A program made the translations under genes and the position numbers. Of a stretch of DNA of 64,000 nucleotides, positions 27,213-36,317 are shown piece by piece. The stretch spans positions 2,790,001-2,854,000 of the forward strand of contig NZ_CAJIMS010000001.1 of the NCBI RefSeq assembly GCF_905175375.1. The letters are read 5' to 3'. This DNA is from Chryseobacterium aquaeductus (GTDB lineage Bacteria > Bacteroidota > Bacteroidia > Flavobacteriales > Weeksellaceae). Positions within the stretch are counted from its first letter, which is position 1, and every line of letters starts with the position of its first letter. A model generated the notes under the pieces. It was not told the origin of the DNA, ran no database searches, and worked only from the letters and a program-made list of their open reading frames with translations.

Positions 27213-29336
27213 TTATAAAATCATACTCAGCTGAATTCTCTTTCTTGCTTCATCTACTTCTGTTACCTTTACCTGGACGTGCTGATGTAGTTTTACGACT
27301 TCGTTGACATCGGAGACAAAACCTTCTTTCAGCTGAGAAATATGAACCAGTCCGCTTTCTTTGATTCCCAAATCTACGAAGCACCCGAATGCGGTAATGT
27401 TGTTGACAATTCCGGGAAGAATCATTCCTACATTCAGATTTTTGATGCTTTTTACATTCGGATCAAATTCAAAAACTTTGGCAGCTTTTCTTGGATCTAA
27501 ACCTGGTTTTTCAAGCTCTTTTAAAATATCCTTTATTCCTAAAATACCAATGGTTTCGTTGATGTATTTTTCGGGATTAATAATTGCAATTTTATCTTTG
27601 TTGGCAATCAGTTCATCGGTTTTTATCCCTAAATCTTTTGCCATTTTCTCAACAATTCCGTAGGCTTCAGGATGTACTGCTGAGTTGTCTAAGGGATTTC
27701 TAGGATTTGTAATTCTGATGAAAGCTGCTGCTTGTTGATATGCTTTTTCACCCAATCTCGGAACTTTTTTCAATTGTTTTCGATCTTCAAAAGCACCGTT
27801 TTCAGCACGGAAATTGACAATGTTTTCTGCCATTTTTTCACCAATTCCTGAGACGTAGCTTAAAAGAGATTTACTGGCAGTATTCAGATTGATACCGACA
27901 GAATTTACGCATTTCATCACCGTAGAATCCAGTTCGTTCTTCAATTGGGTCTGGTCTACATCATGTTGATATTGCCCGACACCGATAGATTTGGCATCAA
28001 TTTTCACCAATTCAGCCAGCGGATCCGCCAGTCTTCTTCCGATAGAAACCGCACCTCGCACGGTTACATCAAAACTTGGAAATTCATCTCTCGCAATCTT
28101 GCTTGCAGAATAGACCGAAGCTCCGGCTTCTGAGACCACAAAAACCTGCAATGGCTTATCAAACGATATTTTTTTAATGAAAAATTCTGTTTCACGACTT
28201 GCTGTTCCGTTTCCGATCGATATTGCCTGAATGTTGTAGGCATTCACCATCGATCTGATCTTCTTCATTGCCATTCCTGTGTCGTTTTGCGGAGCGTGAG
28301 GGTAGATGGTTTCGTTGTGAAGGAGATCACCTTTCTCATCCAGACACACAATTTTACAGCCACTTTTGTAACCCGGATCAATCGCCAAAATTCGTTTTTC
28401 ACCCAAAGGCGGAGCGAGCAGAAGCTGACTCAGATTTTCAGAAAAGATTTCGATGGCTTTTTTATCTGCTTTTTCTTTGGCTTCCTGTAATGTCTCGTTG
28501 GAAATTGCGGGTTCCAGAAGTCTTTTGTAAGAATCTTTGATGGCTAAAGCAATTTGTTCCGAACATTCGTTTCTGGATTTGATGATTGCATTTTCGATAA
28601 AATCCAGGGCTTCGTCTTTGTCAATCACAATATTGGTTTTCACAAAACCTTCACTTTCAGCTCTCAGCATTGCCAAAAGTCGGTGAGAGGGTGTTCTGTT
28701 CAGGCTTTCTTCCCATTCAAAATATTGTGAGAATTTCTGTGCTCCTTCCTCATCTTTTTTGGCTTTCACCACTTTGGAAGTGATGGTCGCTTTACGTTGA
28801 AAAAGTCGGCGCAGATTTTTTCTTACGTACATATTTTCGTTGATCCATTCTGCCATGATGTCTCTCGCACCTTGCAGAGCTTCTTCTTCTGACGAAACAT
28901 TTTCGTTTACATATTTCGATACCAAATGGTGCAGATCATTCGCTTTCTGACTCATAATGATCTTGGCCAAAGGTTCAAGACCTTTTTCTTTTGCGGCATC
29001 CGCTTTGGTTTTTCTGCGTTTCTTAAATGGCAGATACAGGTCTTCAAGTTCCTGAATATCAAAACTTTCATCAATTCTCTGCTTTAATTCTGAAGTTAGA
29101 GCATCTTGTTCTTCAATCGATTTTAAAATACTTTCTTTTCTTTTGATAATTTCTTCAAATTGCTTGTTTAATTTAAAGATGTTTTCAATAGAAATCTCAT
29201 CCAGATTTCCTGTAGCATCTTTTCTGTACCGAGAAATAAACGGAATGGTGCAATCTTCTGAAAGTAATTTTAAAGTTGATTGGATGCTTTTTTCAGATAT
29301 ATTGAGAGAAGTTTTGATAAATTCGGTATTGTTCAT
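27213..29336 (-). CDS. tex: Tex-family RNA-binding transcription accessory protein
   Basis: A 707-aa protein with the full Tex architecture: N-terminal helical domain (CTIPFISRYRKDATGNLDE), YqgF-like RNase H fold (ILAIDPGYKSGCKIVCLDE, about 320-338), helix-hairpin-helix pair (SLLSYVSGIGEKMAENIVNF and KKVPRLGEKAYQQAAAFIR) and C-terminal S1 domain (VGMILPGIVNNITAFGCFVD, with ESGLVHISQLKEGFV). It binds RNA and DNA in transcription-related processes. Its length is slightly shorter than the E. coli 773-aa form but complete. Highly conserved chromosomal gene; first gene of a pair with RDD. Confidence 0.95.
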   Translation of the reverse strand: MNNTEFIKTSLNISEKSIQSTLKLLSEDCTIPFISRYRKDATGNLDEISIENIFKLNKQFEEIIKRKESILKSIEEQDALTSELKQRIDESFDIQELEDLYLPFKKRRKTKADAAKEKGLEPLAKIIMSQKANDLHHLVSKYVNENVSSEEEALQGARDIMAEWINENMYVRKNLRRLFQRKATITSKVVKAKKDEEGAQKFSQYFEWEESLNRTPSHRLLAMLRAESEGFVKTNIVIDKDEALDFIENAIIKSRNECSEQIALAIKDSYKRLLEPAISNETLQEAKEKADKKAIEIFSENLSQLLLAPPLGEKRILAIDPGYKSGCKIVCLDEKGDLLHNETIYPHAPQNDTGMAMKKIRSMVNAYNIQAISIGNGTASRETEFFIKKISFDKPLQVFVVSEAGASVYSASKIARDEFPSFDVTVRGAVSIGRRLADPLAELVKIDAKSIGVGQYQHDVDQTQLKNELDSTVMKCVNSVGINLNTASKSLLSYVSGIGEKMAENIVNFRAENGAFEDRKQLKKVPRLGEKAYQQAAAFIRITNPRNPLDNSAVHPEAYGIVEKMAKDLGIKTDELIANKDKIAIINPEKYINETIGILGIKDILKELEKPGLDPRKAAKVFEFDPNVKSIKNLNVGMILPGIVNNITAFGCFVDLGIKESGLVHISQLKEGFVSDVNEVVKLHQHVQVKVTEVDEARKRIQLSMIL

Positions 29337-29542
29337 AAGGCATTTTTGAAAGTGCTAAAATACTGACTTTTTCAGAGCCTGTTTTAATTTCATTAAAATT
29401 AATTTCTTCAACACCTTCCTTCGACAAGCTCGGGATGACTTAGGAATAATTTAATGAAATCTCAAAGACATATTTCCACCCTTTAGGGTTGGGGAAAGAA
29501 AAATGCCTTAAAAATTTGATAATTGATCTAATATTTGTCCTT

Positions 29543-30207
29543 CCGAAAAAATCTCAAAGCACTGAAGTGAAAATTTTCAAATTTCTAAAAAACGACAAGA
29601 GAATGCTGATTTTAAGCATCACAACTTAAGATGAATATTCAAAGAAGAAAAACTTCAAAACATCGTATTTCTTTACTAAATGAAATGCCATTGTTTAACT
29701 TAAAAAAGCAATCATAGTAAAAAACCTTGTCTTTCGTTGCGATTAAAAAGCACCAAGACATTTTTGAAGCAAAATCTTTTAAATTCCTACTAAACAACAA
29801 AGAGAATGCTGATTTTAAACATTACAACTTAAGATGAATATTCAAAAAGCAAAACTTCAAAACATCGTATTTCTTTACTAAATGAAATGCCATTGTTTAA
29901 CTTAAAAAGCAATCATATTAAAAAAACTTTGTCTCTCATTGCGATTAAAAAACAAGGATATTTAAGAAATTAAAAAAGAACTGAAAAGGAATATTATCGA
30001 AGCGTCTGCACTGTTTGATCTTTATATTTCCGAAAAAATCTCAGCGCATTGAAGCAAAACCTCTTAAATTCATAAAAAACGACAAAGAGAAGCAAAACTT
30101 CAAAACATCGTATTTCTTTGCTAAATGAAATGCCATCGTTTATCTTAAAAAAAGCAATCATTGTAAAAAACCTTGTCTTTCCTTGCGATTAAAAAAGCGC
30201 AAGGATA
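29543..30207. repeat. Three copies of a dispersed ~200-bp repeat in a 977-bp gap
   Basis: Copies at about 29543-29760, 29761-29960 and 30030-30207 share the blocks CAAAACATCGTATTTCTTT, CTAAATGAAATGCCATTGTT, AAAGCAATCAT and a CTTTGTCTTTC-ttGCGATTAAAA end. The third copy lacks about 45 bp in its first part. A fourth, diverged copy is at 46088-46191. The copies have stops in all frames on reading, so they are not coding. The gap 29337-30313 also holds CCCTTTAGGGTTGGGG at about 29479-29494, seen again near 46359-46374. Confidence 0.85.
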
Positions 30208-30313
30208 TTGAAAAAAAACACCAAATAATGGCAACTTCAAAATGCACAGCAGATTTAGATTAAAAAAAAACCAACTACACACTGTAATTGGTTTTTGATA
30301 TAATTTGATCAGA

Positions 30314-32728
30314 TTATTTTACAATTTCATTGTAGTAGAGCAGATTATCCTGTTCATCAAAACCAATGATAATCACTTTGTAAGCTTTAGCATCATCATT
30401 ATTGTAAAACTGCACCGTCGTTGATTCTTTGGTGTCTTTTGGCAGATAAGGATTCCAGTATAATGTGCTTCTAGTGTCTTTTGTAAGGCTTTTTTGATCT
30501 ATATTTACATAAATGGTATTATTAAAAGGCTCTTCTTTGTCGTACCCTTTCAGCTTCATTTCTTTCAGAGATTTTGATTGTCCGTTATCTGATACCGATC
30601 CTGTAATGCCGCCTCGTTTGGTATAGATTAAAATGGCACCATTTCCTCCGCCACCGGGAGAAGCGGCAAAAAATCCTCTGATCACTTTGATCATGGCAAC
30701 ATCTGGAACAGAAATCATTGAGATCTGGGACGGATCCACTCTCATTTCATTGAGGAAAATGTCAACAGGTCCGCCACGCATCGTTGCGCTGGTATTGGGT
30801 CCGTTTGTACTGATCTGCAGACCAGGAACTCTTCCCTGAAGCCATTGTAGAATATTATTTCCACCGATCATGTTGTTGTCATTCACAAAGTCGAACACCA
30901 TCTCGTTCATACTTTTAAACAAAGGACTGCTTAATTCCTCATTCAATTTATTGGTTTTGTTTTTTCTGTCAACTTTGATTTTCACCTCTTCAATATCGGT
31001 GATTTTTTCATTAATGAATTTGTCAAAAGTCAGCGTTGAAACAGATTTGGCAACTTTCGCAGGAATTTCTTCTCCCTGAATCCTGTCTGTAAGCATCATC
31101 AGGCTGTTGGGTAGATCTTTTCTAAGCGGAACAAAGCTGAAAGCAGGCTGAAAATAAACCTGAGTACTGCCTGCAACCGCTTTATCGCTGGAGTTAAGTT
31201 GATAAGAGAACGACATGGTATCTTCAAAAACAAGATTATTCAAGGTGAATAGTCCGGACGCATCGGTTTTTATCTGATGGAATTTCGTACCGGAATCAGG
31301 CATTGTAAAAATTAAATTCAGTTCTGAATTCGTTGCGGGTTTGCCTTGTGCCAGAACTTTACCTTTGTAAGAAATGTATGATTCGGGTTTATTTTTAATA
31401 AAAGGATAATTGCCTGCAATGATGCTGAACCATTCAAAACGTTTCCATTTTTCAGAGATCAGAAGAGCGTCCAGAGCCTGCGGATTGCTGTCTTTTACAA
31501 AATATTGTGCAGGTTTTGTAATTCTTGTACTCAGATCTCCTGTTAGCCAAAGGCTGCTCAATAAGCTGTTTTCTTCCTCGGATGTGCTGCTTTCTGCATC
31601 TGCAACGGCAACGCTGTAGCCTTCAAAATCATCGGCTTTTCCAATATTGATCAAATTTTTTGTTCTTTCTTCACTTTTCAGATCCGTATCCAGATTGGGT
31701 TTCTTAATATGTAAAGTCTGAGGTTGTACAAAACAGAGACGTTCAGCCACTACGTTTTCTTTATTGTCAAAAATAGTTAGCCTTAACACTCCGTTAATCA
31801 GTTTGTCTGCAGGTATTGATGCAGATTGCGCATCATTTAGTTTATGAATGATTGCCTTATAAACGAGCGTATTGTTGATGGTTCCCAATATTTTATAAGG
31901 CTGATTTTCCGTCGAAATATTTTTACTTTTTATCGTGTATTTAACTGCTTTTTCAGTGCTTTCAACCTGAAGATGAAGTCCGGATGATACAGCGGTTGGC
32001 AGATCAATACTGATCTTTTTTCCTTTTTCATCTTGTACCGTTAATTGATAATTTTTGCCGGCTTGAGGTTTTAAATTGAAAAGACCAACATTCTGATCAA
32101 AACCATTGAACTTTGCCACAGGAAGATCCGGGTTTTCAGAATCGGTGACATAGCCGTTCCAGTTTGAAGATGCAGAACCCGAAGAATGCAATCGTACTGC
32201 AAATTTGGTGTCTATTCCTTCAACAAAGGTTCCGCTTTCCGGATGTACGGTGGCTGACCACGCTTTGTCGGTATCTGCAACCAGTTTTTGGGTTGATGCA
32301 GGATTGTAAACCGCAATAGGTTGCAGGTAATTAAAATCTTCACTGAAGTTGGTCATCCACGTGGTGTAGGCTCTGATAAAATAAACGTCTTCCTTCAATG
32401 TAGACGCTAACGAAAAACTTCCGCTACCTTCACCTTTCAGCAGAGGAATCATTTTTTTGTCCAGTAGTTTTTTACTGCTGTCATAAAGTTCTACGAAAAG
32501 TGTGGTGGAAATATTTGAACGGTTGTAGCCTTCAAAAACAAAAGATTTGAACCAAAGGTTTTCTCCGGCAACATAATGATCTTTATTAAAAAGCAGGTGA
32601 ATTTTTTCCTGTGGATAGTTTTCCTGAAATTTGGTTAAAGCTTCCTCAGCTTTGTTTTGCGTGTAAGCAAAGGTTGCAGCAGCTAGTGTAAGCACTACAG
32701 CCATTCTTTTAAATAAATGAATACTCAT
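30314..32728 (-). CDS. Secreted MG2-type protein with C-terminal TonB-receptor plug-like domain
   Basis: An exported 804-aa protein (signal peptide ...AVVLTLAAATFAYTQ). The N-terminal part has the MG2/macroglobulin-like block QEKIHLLFNKDHYVAGENLW, WFKSFVFEG and FIRAYTTWM. A carboxypeptidase-regulatory-like beta-sandwich lies in the middle (YKGKVLAQGKPATNSELNL). Near the C-terminus the plug-like segment NILQWLQGRVPGLQIS, DIFLNEMRVDP and VIRGFFAASPGGGGNGAI resembles the plug domain of SusC-type receptors, but no beta-barrel follows. Such proteins are common in Bacteroidetes; their role in envelope biology is unresolved. A -7 element TATTTTTG is at 32764-32757 on the - strand. Confidence 0.75.
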   Translation of the reverse strand: MSIHLFKRMAVVLTLAAATFAYTQNKAEEALTKFQENYPQEKIHLLFNKDHYVAGENLWFKSFVFEGYNRSNISTTLFVELYDSSKKLLDKKMIPLLKGEGSGSFSLASTLKEDVYFIRAYTTWMTNFSEDFNYLQPIAVYNPASTQKLVADTDKAWSATVHPESGTFVEGIDTKFAVRLHSSGSASSNWNGYVTDSENPDLPVAKFNGFDQNVGLFNLKPQAGKNYQLTVQDEKGKKISIDLPTAVSSGLHLQVESTEKAVKYTIKSKNISTENQPYKILGTINNTLVYKAIIHKLNDAQSASIPADKLINGVLRLTIFDNKENVVAERLCFVQPQTLHIKKPNLDTDLKSEERTKNLINIGKADDFEGYSVAVADAESSTSEEENSLLSSLWLTGDLSTRITKPAQYFVKDSNPQALDALLISEKWKRFEWFSIIAGNYPFIKNKPESYISYKGKVLAQGKPATNSELNLIFTMPDSGTKFHQIKTDASGLFTLNNLVFEDTMSFSYQLNSSDKAVAGSTQVYFQPAFSFVPLRKDLPNSLMMLTDRIQGEEIPAKVAKSVSTLTFDKFINEKITDIEEVKIKVDRKNKTNKLNEELSSPLFKSMNEMVFDFVNDNNMIGGNNILQWLQGRVPGLQISTNGPNTSATMRGGPVDIFLNEMRVDPSQISMISVPDVAMIKVIRGFFAASPGGGGNGAILIYTKRGGITGSVSDNGQSKSLKEMKLKGYDKEEPFNNTIYVNIDQKSLTKDTRSTLYWNPYLPKDTKESTTVQFYNNDDAKAYKVIIIGFDEQDNLLYYNEIVK

Positions 32729-32885
32729 TCTTGATTTGCGTTTTTAAAAATTTCGTCAAAAATACATTTTTTTCTTACTTTGGAGAAATAAATAAGGGTG
32801 TATTCAGAACCTTTATTATTTCTCAACATCAATTCCCCCGAAAATTTGATTATTAAATCACTTATAACGGTCTGTCAGCTTTCTC

Positions 32886-32926
32886 CCACGAATGCACGAA
32901 TTTATTTTTTATTCGTGAATTCGTGG
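32886..32926. repeat. Near-perfect hairpin in the 331-bp gap before the HTH gene
   Basis: CCACGAATGCACGAAT (32886-32901) pairs with ATTCGTGAATTCGTGG (32911-32926), 15 of 16 positions, around a 9-base T-rich loop. No other feature was found in 32729-33059 apart from AT-rich sequence and the -7 element at 32757-32764. Confidence 0.7.
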
Positions 32927-33059
32927 CGATTATTGCAATGCTATTCTAATTGTAAATGATTTTAAACTAAATTTCAAACGATATACAATATTATTTAAAT
33001 GTTATCGTTGAATTGTATGAACAAAAATTAAAATATCAAAAGTTATATGGTAAAAGTTT

Positions 33060-33341
33060 ATGATCTTAAATACCAACATGATGAAAAAAACAGATCCGCA
33101 ATTATCGGAAGAACAATTTTTGACTGCAATTTTAACTTTGCTTTCCGAAATTTTAGAAACCCTTAAAAAATCGCCCGTCAATGATATGAATTATTATGAC
33201 AGTGCAGATGTCAAACAACTTTTAAACATTAGCGACAGTACACTGCACCGATTAAGAAAACTGAATGACATTCCGCATATCAGAATCGGACGCAAAATAT
33301 TTTATCCAAAATCGTTTTTCAACAATGCCCTCAAAAAATGA
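33060..33341 (+). CDS. Helix-turn-helix (excisionase/MerR-like) protein
   Basis: A 93-aa protein with a MerR/excisionase-type winged helix in its second half: YYDSADVKQLLNISDSTLHR, LRKLNDIPHIRIGRKIFYPK, the pattern of HTH_17 and Bacteroidetes mobile-element DNA-binding proteins. The N-terminal helix (QFLTAILTLLSEILETLKK) is probably for dimerisation. Translation could also start at the Met codons at 33078 or 33081. It stands alone without an integrase, so it may be a relict of an integrated element or a regulator. The stop codon is inside the terminator stem. Confidence 0.8.
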   Translation: MILNTNMMKKTDPQLSEEQFLTAILTLLSEILETLKKSPVNDMNYYDSADVKQLLNISDSTLHRLRKLNDIPHIRIGRKIFYPKSFFNNALKK

Positions 33342-33352
33342 GGGCTTTTTTT
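33327..33352 (+). terminator. Terminator overlapping the HTH gene stop
   Basis: GCCCTCA (33327-33333) pairs with TGAGGGC (33339-33345), followed by seven T. The TGA stop codon forms part of the right arm. Confidence 0.9.
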
Positions 33353-33601
33353 ATGACCAGTTTTCATTGACTCATTTCATCAGATTTTTATTTTCTTCGT
33401 CTTCTGTTTGGCAATTCTTCGGTAAATGAATCTTTTTTCCGAATCAGACCAAAAGAAAACATAATGATCTCACGAAGAACAGTACAATCAACCTTTCAAA
33501 ACAATTCAATTGCAGTCACAAGCAGTCATTATTTTCAGGAGTGATGGATGGGTGGATATTCTGCTATACCTTCGTTTCATTAACCCAATAAATTAAATAA
33601 A

Positions 33602-34243
33602 ATGGCACGTATTACAAAAGGAATTTTAGGAGGATTTTCAGGAAAAGTAGGCACCATTGTAGGAGCCAACTGGCGCGGACAAGACATTATTAGAAGTACG
33701 CCCAAACCCAGCAGCAGACCACCCAGTGAGAAACAGCTTTTGCAGCAGAATAAATTTAAACTGGTCATCAGTTTTTTGCAGCCTATTAAAAATATTCAGA
33801 ACCGATATTTCGGATCGGGGAGTGGTTCCAAATCGAGAGTCAATATGGCGACTTCGTACACCCTTAATGAAGCAGTGCAGGTGACGGCAGATATTCCTTC
33901 TTTGTTGTACAACAAAATTCTGATTACAAAAGGCGATCTGGCGGGTTTTCAAAATCCTTCGGCAGTTCCGCAGAGTGGTCAGGTGTTGACTCTTTCCTGG
34001 GAAGACAACAGCATTCAAGGAAATGCCAAGGCTACCGACCCAGCCAATGCAGTCTGCTATTGCGAAGAGCTTGGGACATTTGAAATTTTCGAAATGCTGA
34101 CTGACCGCAGTTCAATGACCGCCAATATTACATTAGCACCGTACTATTCAGGAAAAGAAATTCATGTCTGGATGTACTTCAATAATTTAGAAGAATCCTT
34201 CGCCTGCAACAGTCCGTATCTCGGTATGTTTACCGTTCTTTAA
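33602..34243 (+). CDS. DUF6266-family protein
   Basis: A 213-aa protein that starts MARITKGILGGFSGKVGTIV, followed by GANWRGQDIIRS and the PPSEKQLLQQNKFKL motif, the N-terminal signature of DUF6266 proteins, which are often multicopy in Chryseobacterium and Pedobacter. The rest is beta-rich (VLTLSWEDNSIQGNAKATDP, EIHVWMYFNN). There is no signal peptide. The function is unknown to me. It has its own terminator just after the stop. The 260-bp gap before it (33342-33601) has no other gene. Confidence 0.8.
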   Translation: MARITKGILGGFSGKVGTIVGANWRGQDIIRSTPKPSSRPPSEKQLLQQNKFKLVISFLQPIKNIQNRYFGSGSGSKSRVNMATSYTLNEAVQVTADIPSLLYNKILITKGDLAGFQNPSAVPQSGQVLTLSWEDNSIQGNAKATDPANAVCYCEELGTFEIFEMLTDRSSMTANITLAPYYSGKEIHVWMYFNNLEESFACNSPYLGMFTVL

Positions 34244-34249
34244 TTCACA

Positions 34250-34277
34250 ATCTCCATCATCCGATGGAGATTTTTTT
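34250..34277 (+). terminator. Terminator of the DUF6266 gene
   Basis: ATCTCCATC-ATCC-GATGGAGAT is a perfect 9-bp stem, followed by TTTTTT; it starts 7 bp after the stop. Confidence 0.95.
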
Positions 34278-34280
34278 ATC

Positions 34281-34492
34281 CGATGCCTGAGGCACTCGAA
34301 GGCGGAGGTGGCTGAGCGTTTTTAAAAATATTCGTGGTGGCTGAGCGTAGCCGAAGCACTGGCAGTTGTGGCTTCGAGAGCCTCAGCCACCGGCTATCAG
34401 AATATAGGATTGTCTGTTTCCAGAGCCTGAAAGTTATTATATTCGTGGTGCCTGAGGTTCTCGAAGGCACATCTTTGAGAACCTCAGGTACC
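34281..34492. repeat. REP-like palindrome cluster upstream of the GIY-YIG gene
   Basis: Three palindromic elements lie between the DUF6266 and GIY-YIG genes. GGTGGCTGAG (34336-34345) pairs with CTCAGCCACC (34382-34391). CCTGAGGTTCTC (34451-34462) pairs with GAGAACCTCAGG (34477-34488). A half element with GCCTGAGGCACTCGAAGGC is at 34285-34303. They share the words GGTGGCTGAGCG, CCTGAG and TCGAAG. Confidence 0.9.
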
Positions 34493-34572
34493 TTCCTGAT
34501 AATAAATAAAAGTAAGAAAATTTAAATCCAGTAAAGAATTTTTTTATATTTTTAAAATAAAAAAACACAAAA

Positions 34573-34884
34573 ATGAAAGGATGGATGTATATTCTCCACT
34601 GCTCCGATGGCAGCTATTACACAGGAAGCACCAACAATCTCGAACTCCGCCTTGCCCAACATCAAAGAGGTGAAGGAGCAAACCATACCCAAAAAAGACT
34701 CCCCGTAAAACTTCTATATTACGAAGAATACCACCGCATTGATCTTGCCTTCTACCGTGAAAAACAAATTCAGGGCTGGAGCAGAAGAAAGAAAGAGGCG
34801 TTGATGAATGGTACACCTGAACTTTTACCACAATTAGCAATTGCATACCGAGATTTGAGAAATGAATCTGATGTAGATTATTGA
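34573..34884 (+). CDS. GIY-YIG nuclease-family protein (YhbQ/UPF0213-like)
   Basis: A 103-aa single-domain GIY-YIG endonuclease. The motifs are MYILHCSDGSYYTGSTNN (residues 5-22; GIY = M-Y-I and YIG = Y-T-G), L-E-L-R-L (Arg26), HQRGEGANHTQKR, and FYREKQIQGWSRRKKEALM (catalytic Glu63). Family members of this size are called UPF0213. It is flanked on both sides, within about 80 bp each, by the REP-like palindromes, which suggests a functional link like that of REP-associated transposases. It may also be a DNA-repair nuclease. Confidence 0.9.
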   Translation: MKGWMYILHCSDGSYYTGSTNNLELRLAQHQRGEGANHTQKRLPVKLLYYEEYHRIDLAFYREKQIQGWSRRKKEALMNGTPELLPQLAIAYRDLRNESDVDY

Positions 34885-34965
34885 TTCAAAATAATAATCA
34901 GATCACGAGTCATCATCCGATACCTGAGGGAAAAATCATGATCCGATGCCTGAAGGATAAAACAC

Positions 34966-35230
34966 GATCCGATGCCTGAGGCACTCGAAGGCGGAGGTGG
35001 CTTCGAGTGCCTCAGCCACCGGTTTGCATTATCTTATTGAGCCACTACATTATAGCATATTCTTTCTCTAATAAAATATCGAATTAAAGAAAAATCACAA
35101 TCAGATCACAAGTCATCATCCAATGCCTGAAGAGTATGGAGCGTACTCGAAATATCGAAGACAAACGTGGCTGAGCGTAGCCGAAATGTCGAAGACAATG
35201 GTGGCTGAGCGTAGCCGAAGCCACTCCCAT
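34966..35230. repeat. REP-like palindrome cluster downstream of the GIY-YIG gene
   Basis: CTGAGGCACTCGAAG (34976-34990) is the exact reverse complement of 35001-35015, separated by 10 bases. Further elements with the words GTGGCTGAGCGTAGCCGAA occur twice at about 35167-35222. The 413-bp gap 34885-35297 contains only these palindromes plus the related words GATCCGATGCCTGA. They match the family upstream of the gene. Confidence 0.9.
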
Positions 35231-35297
35231 TTTACGGATTCCCATCATCATGATCATTATTTTTCAGTTACATTTGACAAAACTAAAAACCACGGAA

Positions 35298-36191
35298 ATG
35301 AGATTTACAGCCATTGACTTTGAAAAGGCAAACAATGATTCATGTTCGGTCTGCAGTATCGGAATCTCGGTATTTGAAAATGGAATGGTAATCTATTCAG
35401 ATAACTTTCTGGTACAGCCACCCGGCAATGAATACCTTCCCCTTCATACCTCCATCCACGGAATCGCTGCAGAAGATACCTGTACCGCTCCGCATTTTCC
35501 TGAGGTTTGGGATTTGATCAGCGAACATATTGAAGGTCAGATTGTTGTGGCACACAATGGATGTACGGTAGAATTTCCGATTCTGGAAAGCTTATTCAGG
35601 TATTATGAAATGGAAATGCCTTCGTACCAAGGCATCTGTACTTTACAGCTTTCTCAACAGCTTTTTCCTTATCTGAACAATCATCAATTGTCAACACTTG
35701 CCGAACTGTTGAATCTGAATTTCAGCGAAAAGCTTCATCACAACTCCCAATACGACGCAGAAGTTTGCGGTTTGATTTTCCTGAGAATGCATCAGTACTT
35801 CAAATTGAACAGCTCCTTTCAGCCCGATCATAAAATAAAAAAAGAAGCTGTAAAAAAAGATTTCTTTTCAGAAACTTTCGCCTCCAAGAAGATTGATTCT
35901 TCACTCATTTACCCAACCGAAAAACCAAAGTACGAAAACCACTATTTCTATTCTAAAAAAGTAGTCATCACCGGAGAATTCACTGCCTTCCCAAAACAGC
36001 GAAACAAATTAGCACAGATATTATTTGACTGCGGAGCAGATATCAACACCAGTATTTCAAAAAATACAGATCTGGTACTGGTAGGAACAGGAGCCGGACC
36101 CAAGAAAATGGAAAAGATTTCTGCTTTGAGTATTGCGGTGATGAATGAGGAGGAATTGCTGGGGTTGATTAAAGATTTTATAAATAGTTAG
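35298..36191 (+). CDS. DEDDh 3'-5' exonuclease fused to a C-terminal BRCT domain
   Basis: A 297-aa protein. The N-terminal exonuclease (DnaQ fold) has MRFTAIDFEKAN (Asp7, Glu9), HTSIHGIAAED, IVVAHNGCTVEFPIL (ExoII, Asp-like region) and HHNSQYDAEVCGLIFLRMH (ExoIII, His and Asp). The BRCT domain covers about residues 222-297 (SKKVVITGEFTAFPKQRNKL, DCGADINTSISKNTDLVLVG, GPKKMEKISALSIAVMNEEE). The same pair occurs in some Firmicutes and Bacteroidetes DNA polymerase epsilon-like proteins. I start at ATG 35298 rather than the earlier 35250 ATG, as residues before it are not conserved-looking. Confidence 0.88.
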   Translation: MRFTAIDFEKANNDSCSVCSIGISVFENGMVIYSDNFLVQPPGNEYLPLHTSIHGIAAEDTCTAPHFPEVWDLISEHIEGQIVVAHNGCTVEFPILESLFRYYEMEMPSYQGICTLQLSQQLFPYLNNHQLSTLAELLNLNFSEKLHHNSQYDAEVCGLIFLRMHQYFKLNSSFQPDHKIKKEAVKKDFFSETFASKKIDSSLIYPTEKPKYENHYFYSKKVVITGEFTAFPKQRNKLAQILFDCGADINTSISKNTDLVLVGTGAGPKKMEKISALSIAVMNEEELLGLIKDFINS

Positions 36192-36234
36192 AATGTAAAA
36201 ACTAAAAAATAAAAGTTTAAACTGATTCACGTAA

Positions 36235-36263
36235 TTGTGAGACAAGTATTTTTAATATCTTTG
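36235..36263 (+). promoter_or_regulatory. Promoter of the MazG-helicase operon
   Basis: TTG at 36235-36237 and TATCTTTG at 36256-36263 are separated by 18 bases, matching the Bacteroidetes TTG-N17-23-TAnnTTTG promoter. The ATG of the MazG-like gene lies 54 bp downstream. It is the best promoter match in the accessory region. Confidence 0.65.
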
Positions 36264-36317
36264 AGTTTATAACCATTTTGCAAATTGTAAACGATTATAT
36301 AAACAAACTAAATAATC

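Noticed and set aside
30001-30020. CTGCACTGT within the dispersed repeat as a third copy of the 12-mer operator
   Set aside because: Only 9 of 12 bases match and it lies in repeat DNA with no carbohydrate gene near.
33638-34018. 126-aa open frame on the - strand
   Set aside because: It is a shadow of the DUF6266 gene on the opposite strand.
34544-34846. 100-aa open frame on the - strand
   Set aside because: It is antisense to the GIY-YIG gene, which has all its motifs in the + frame.
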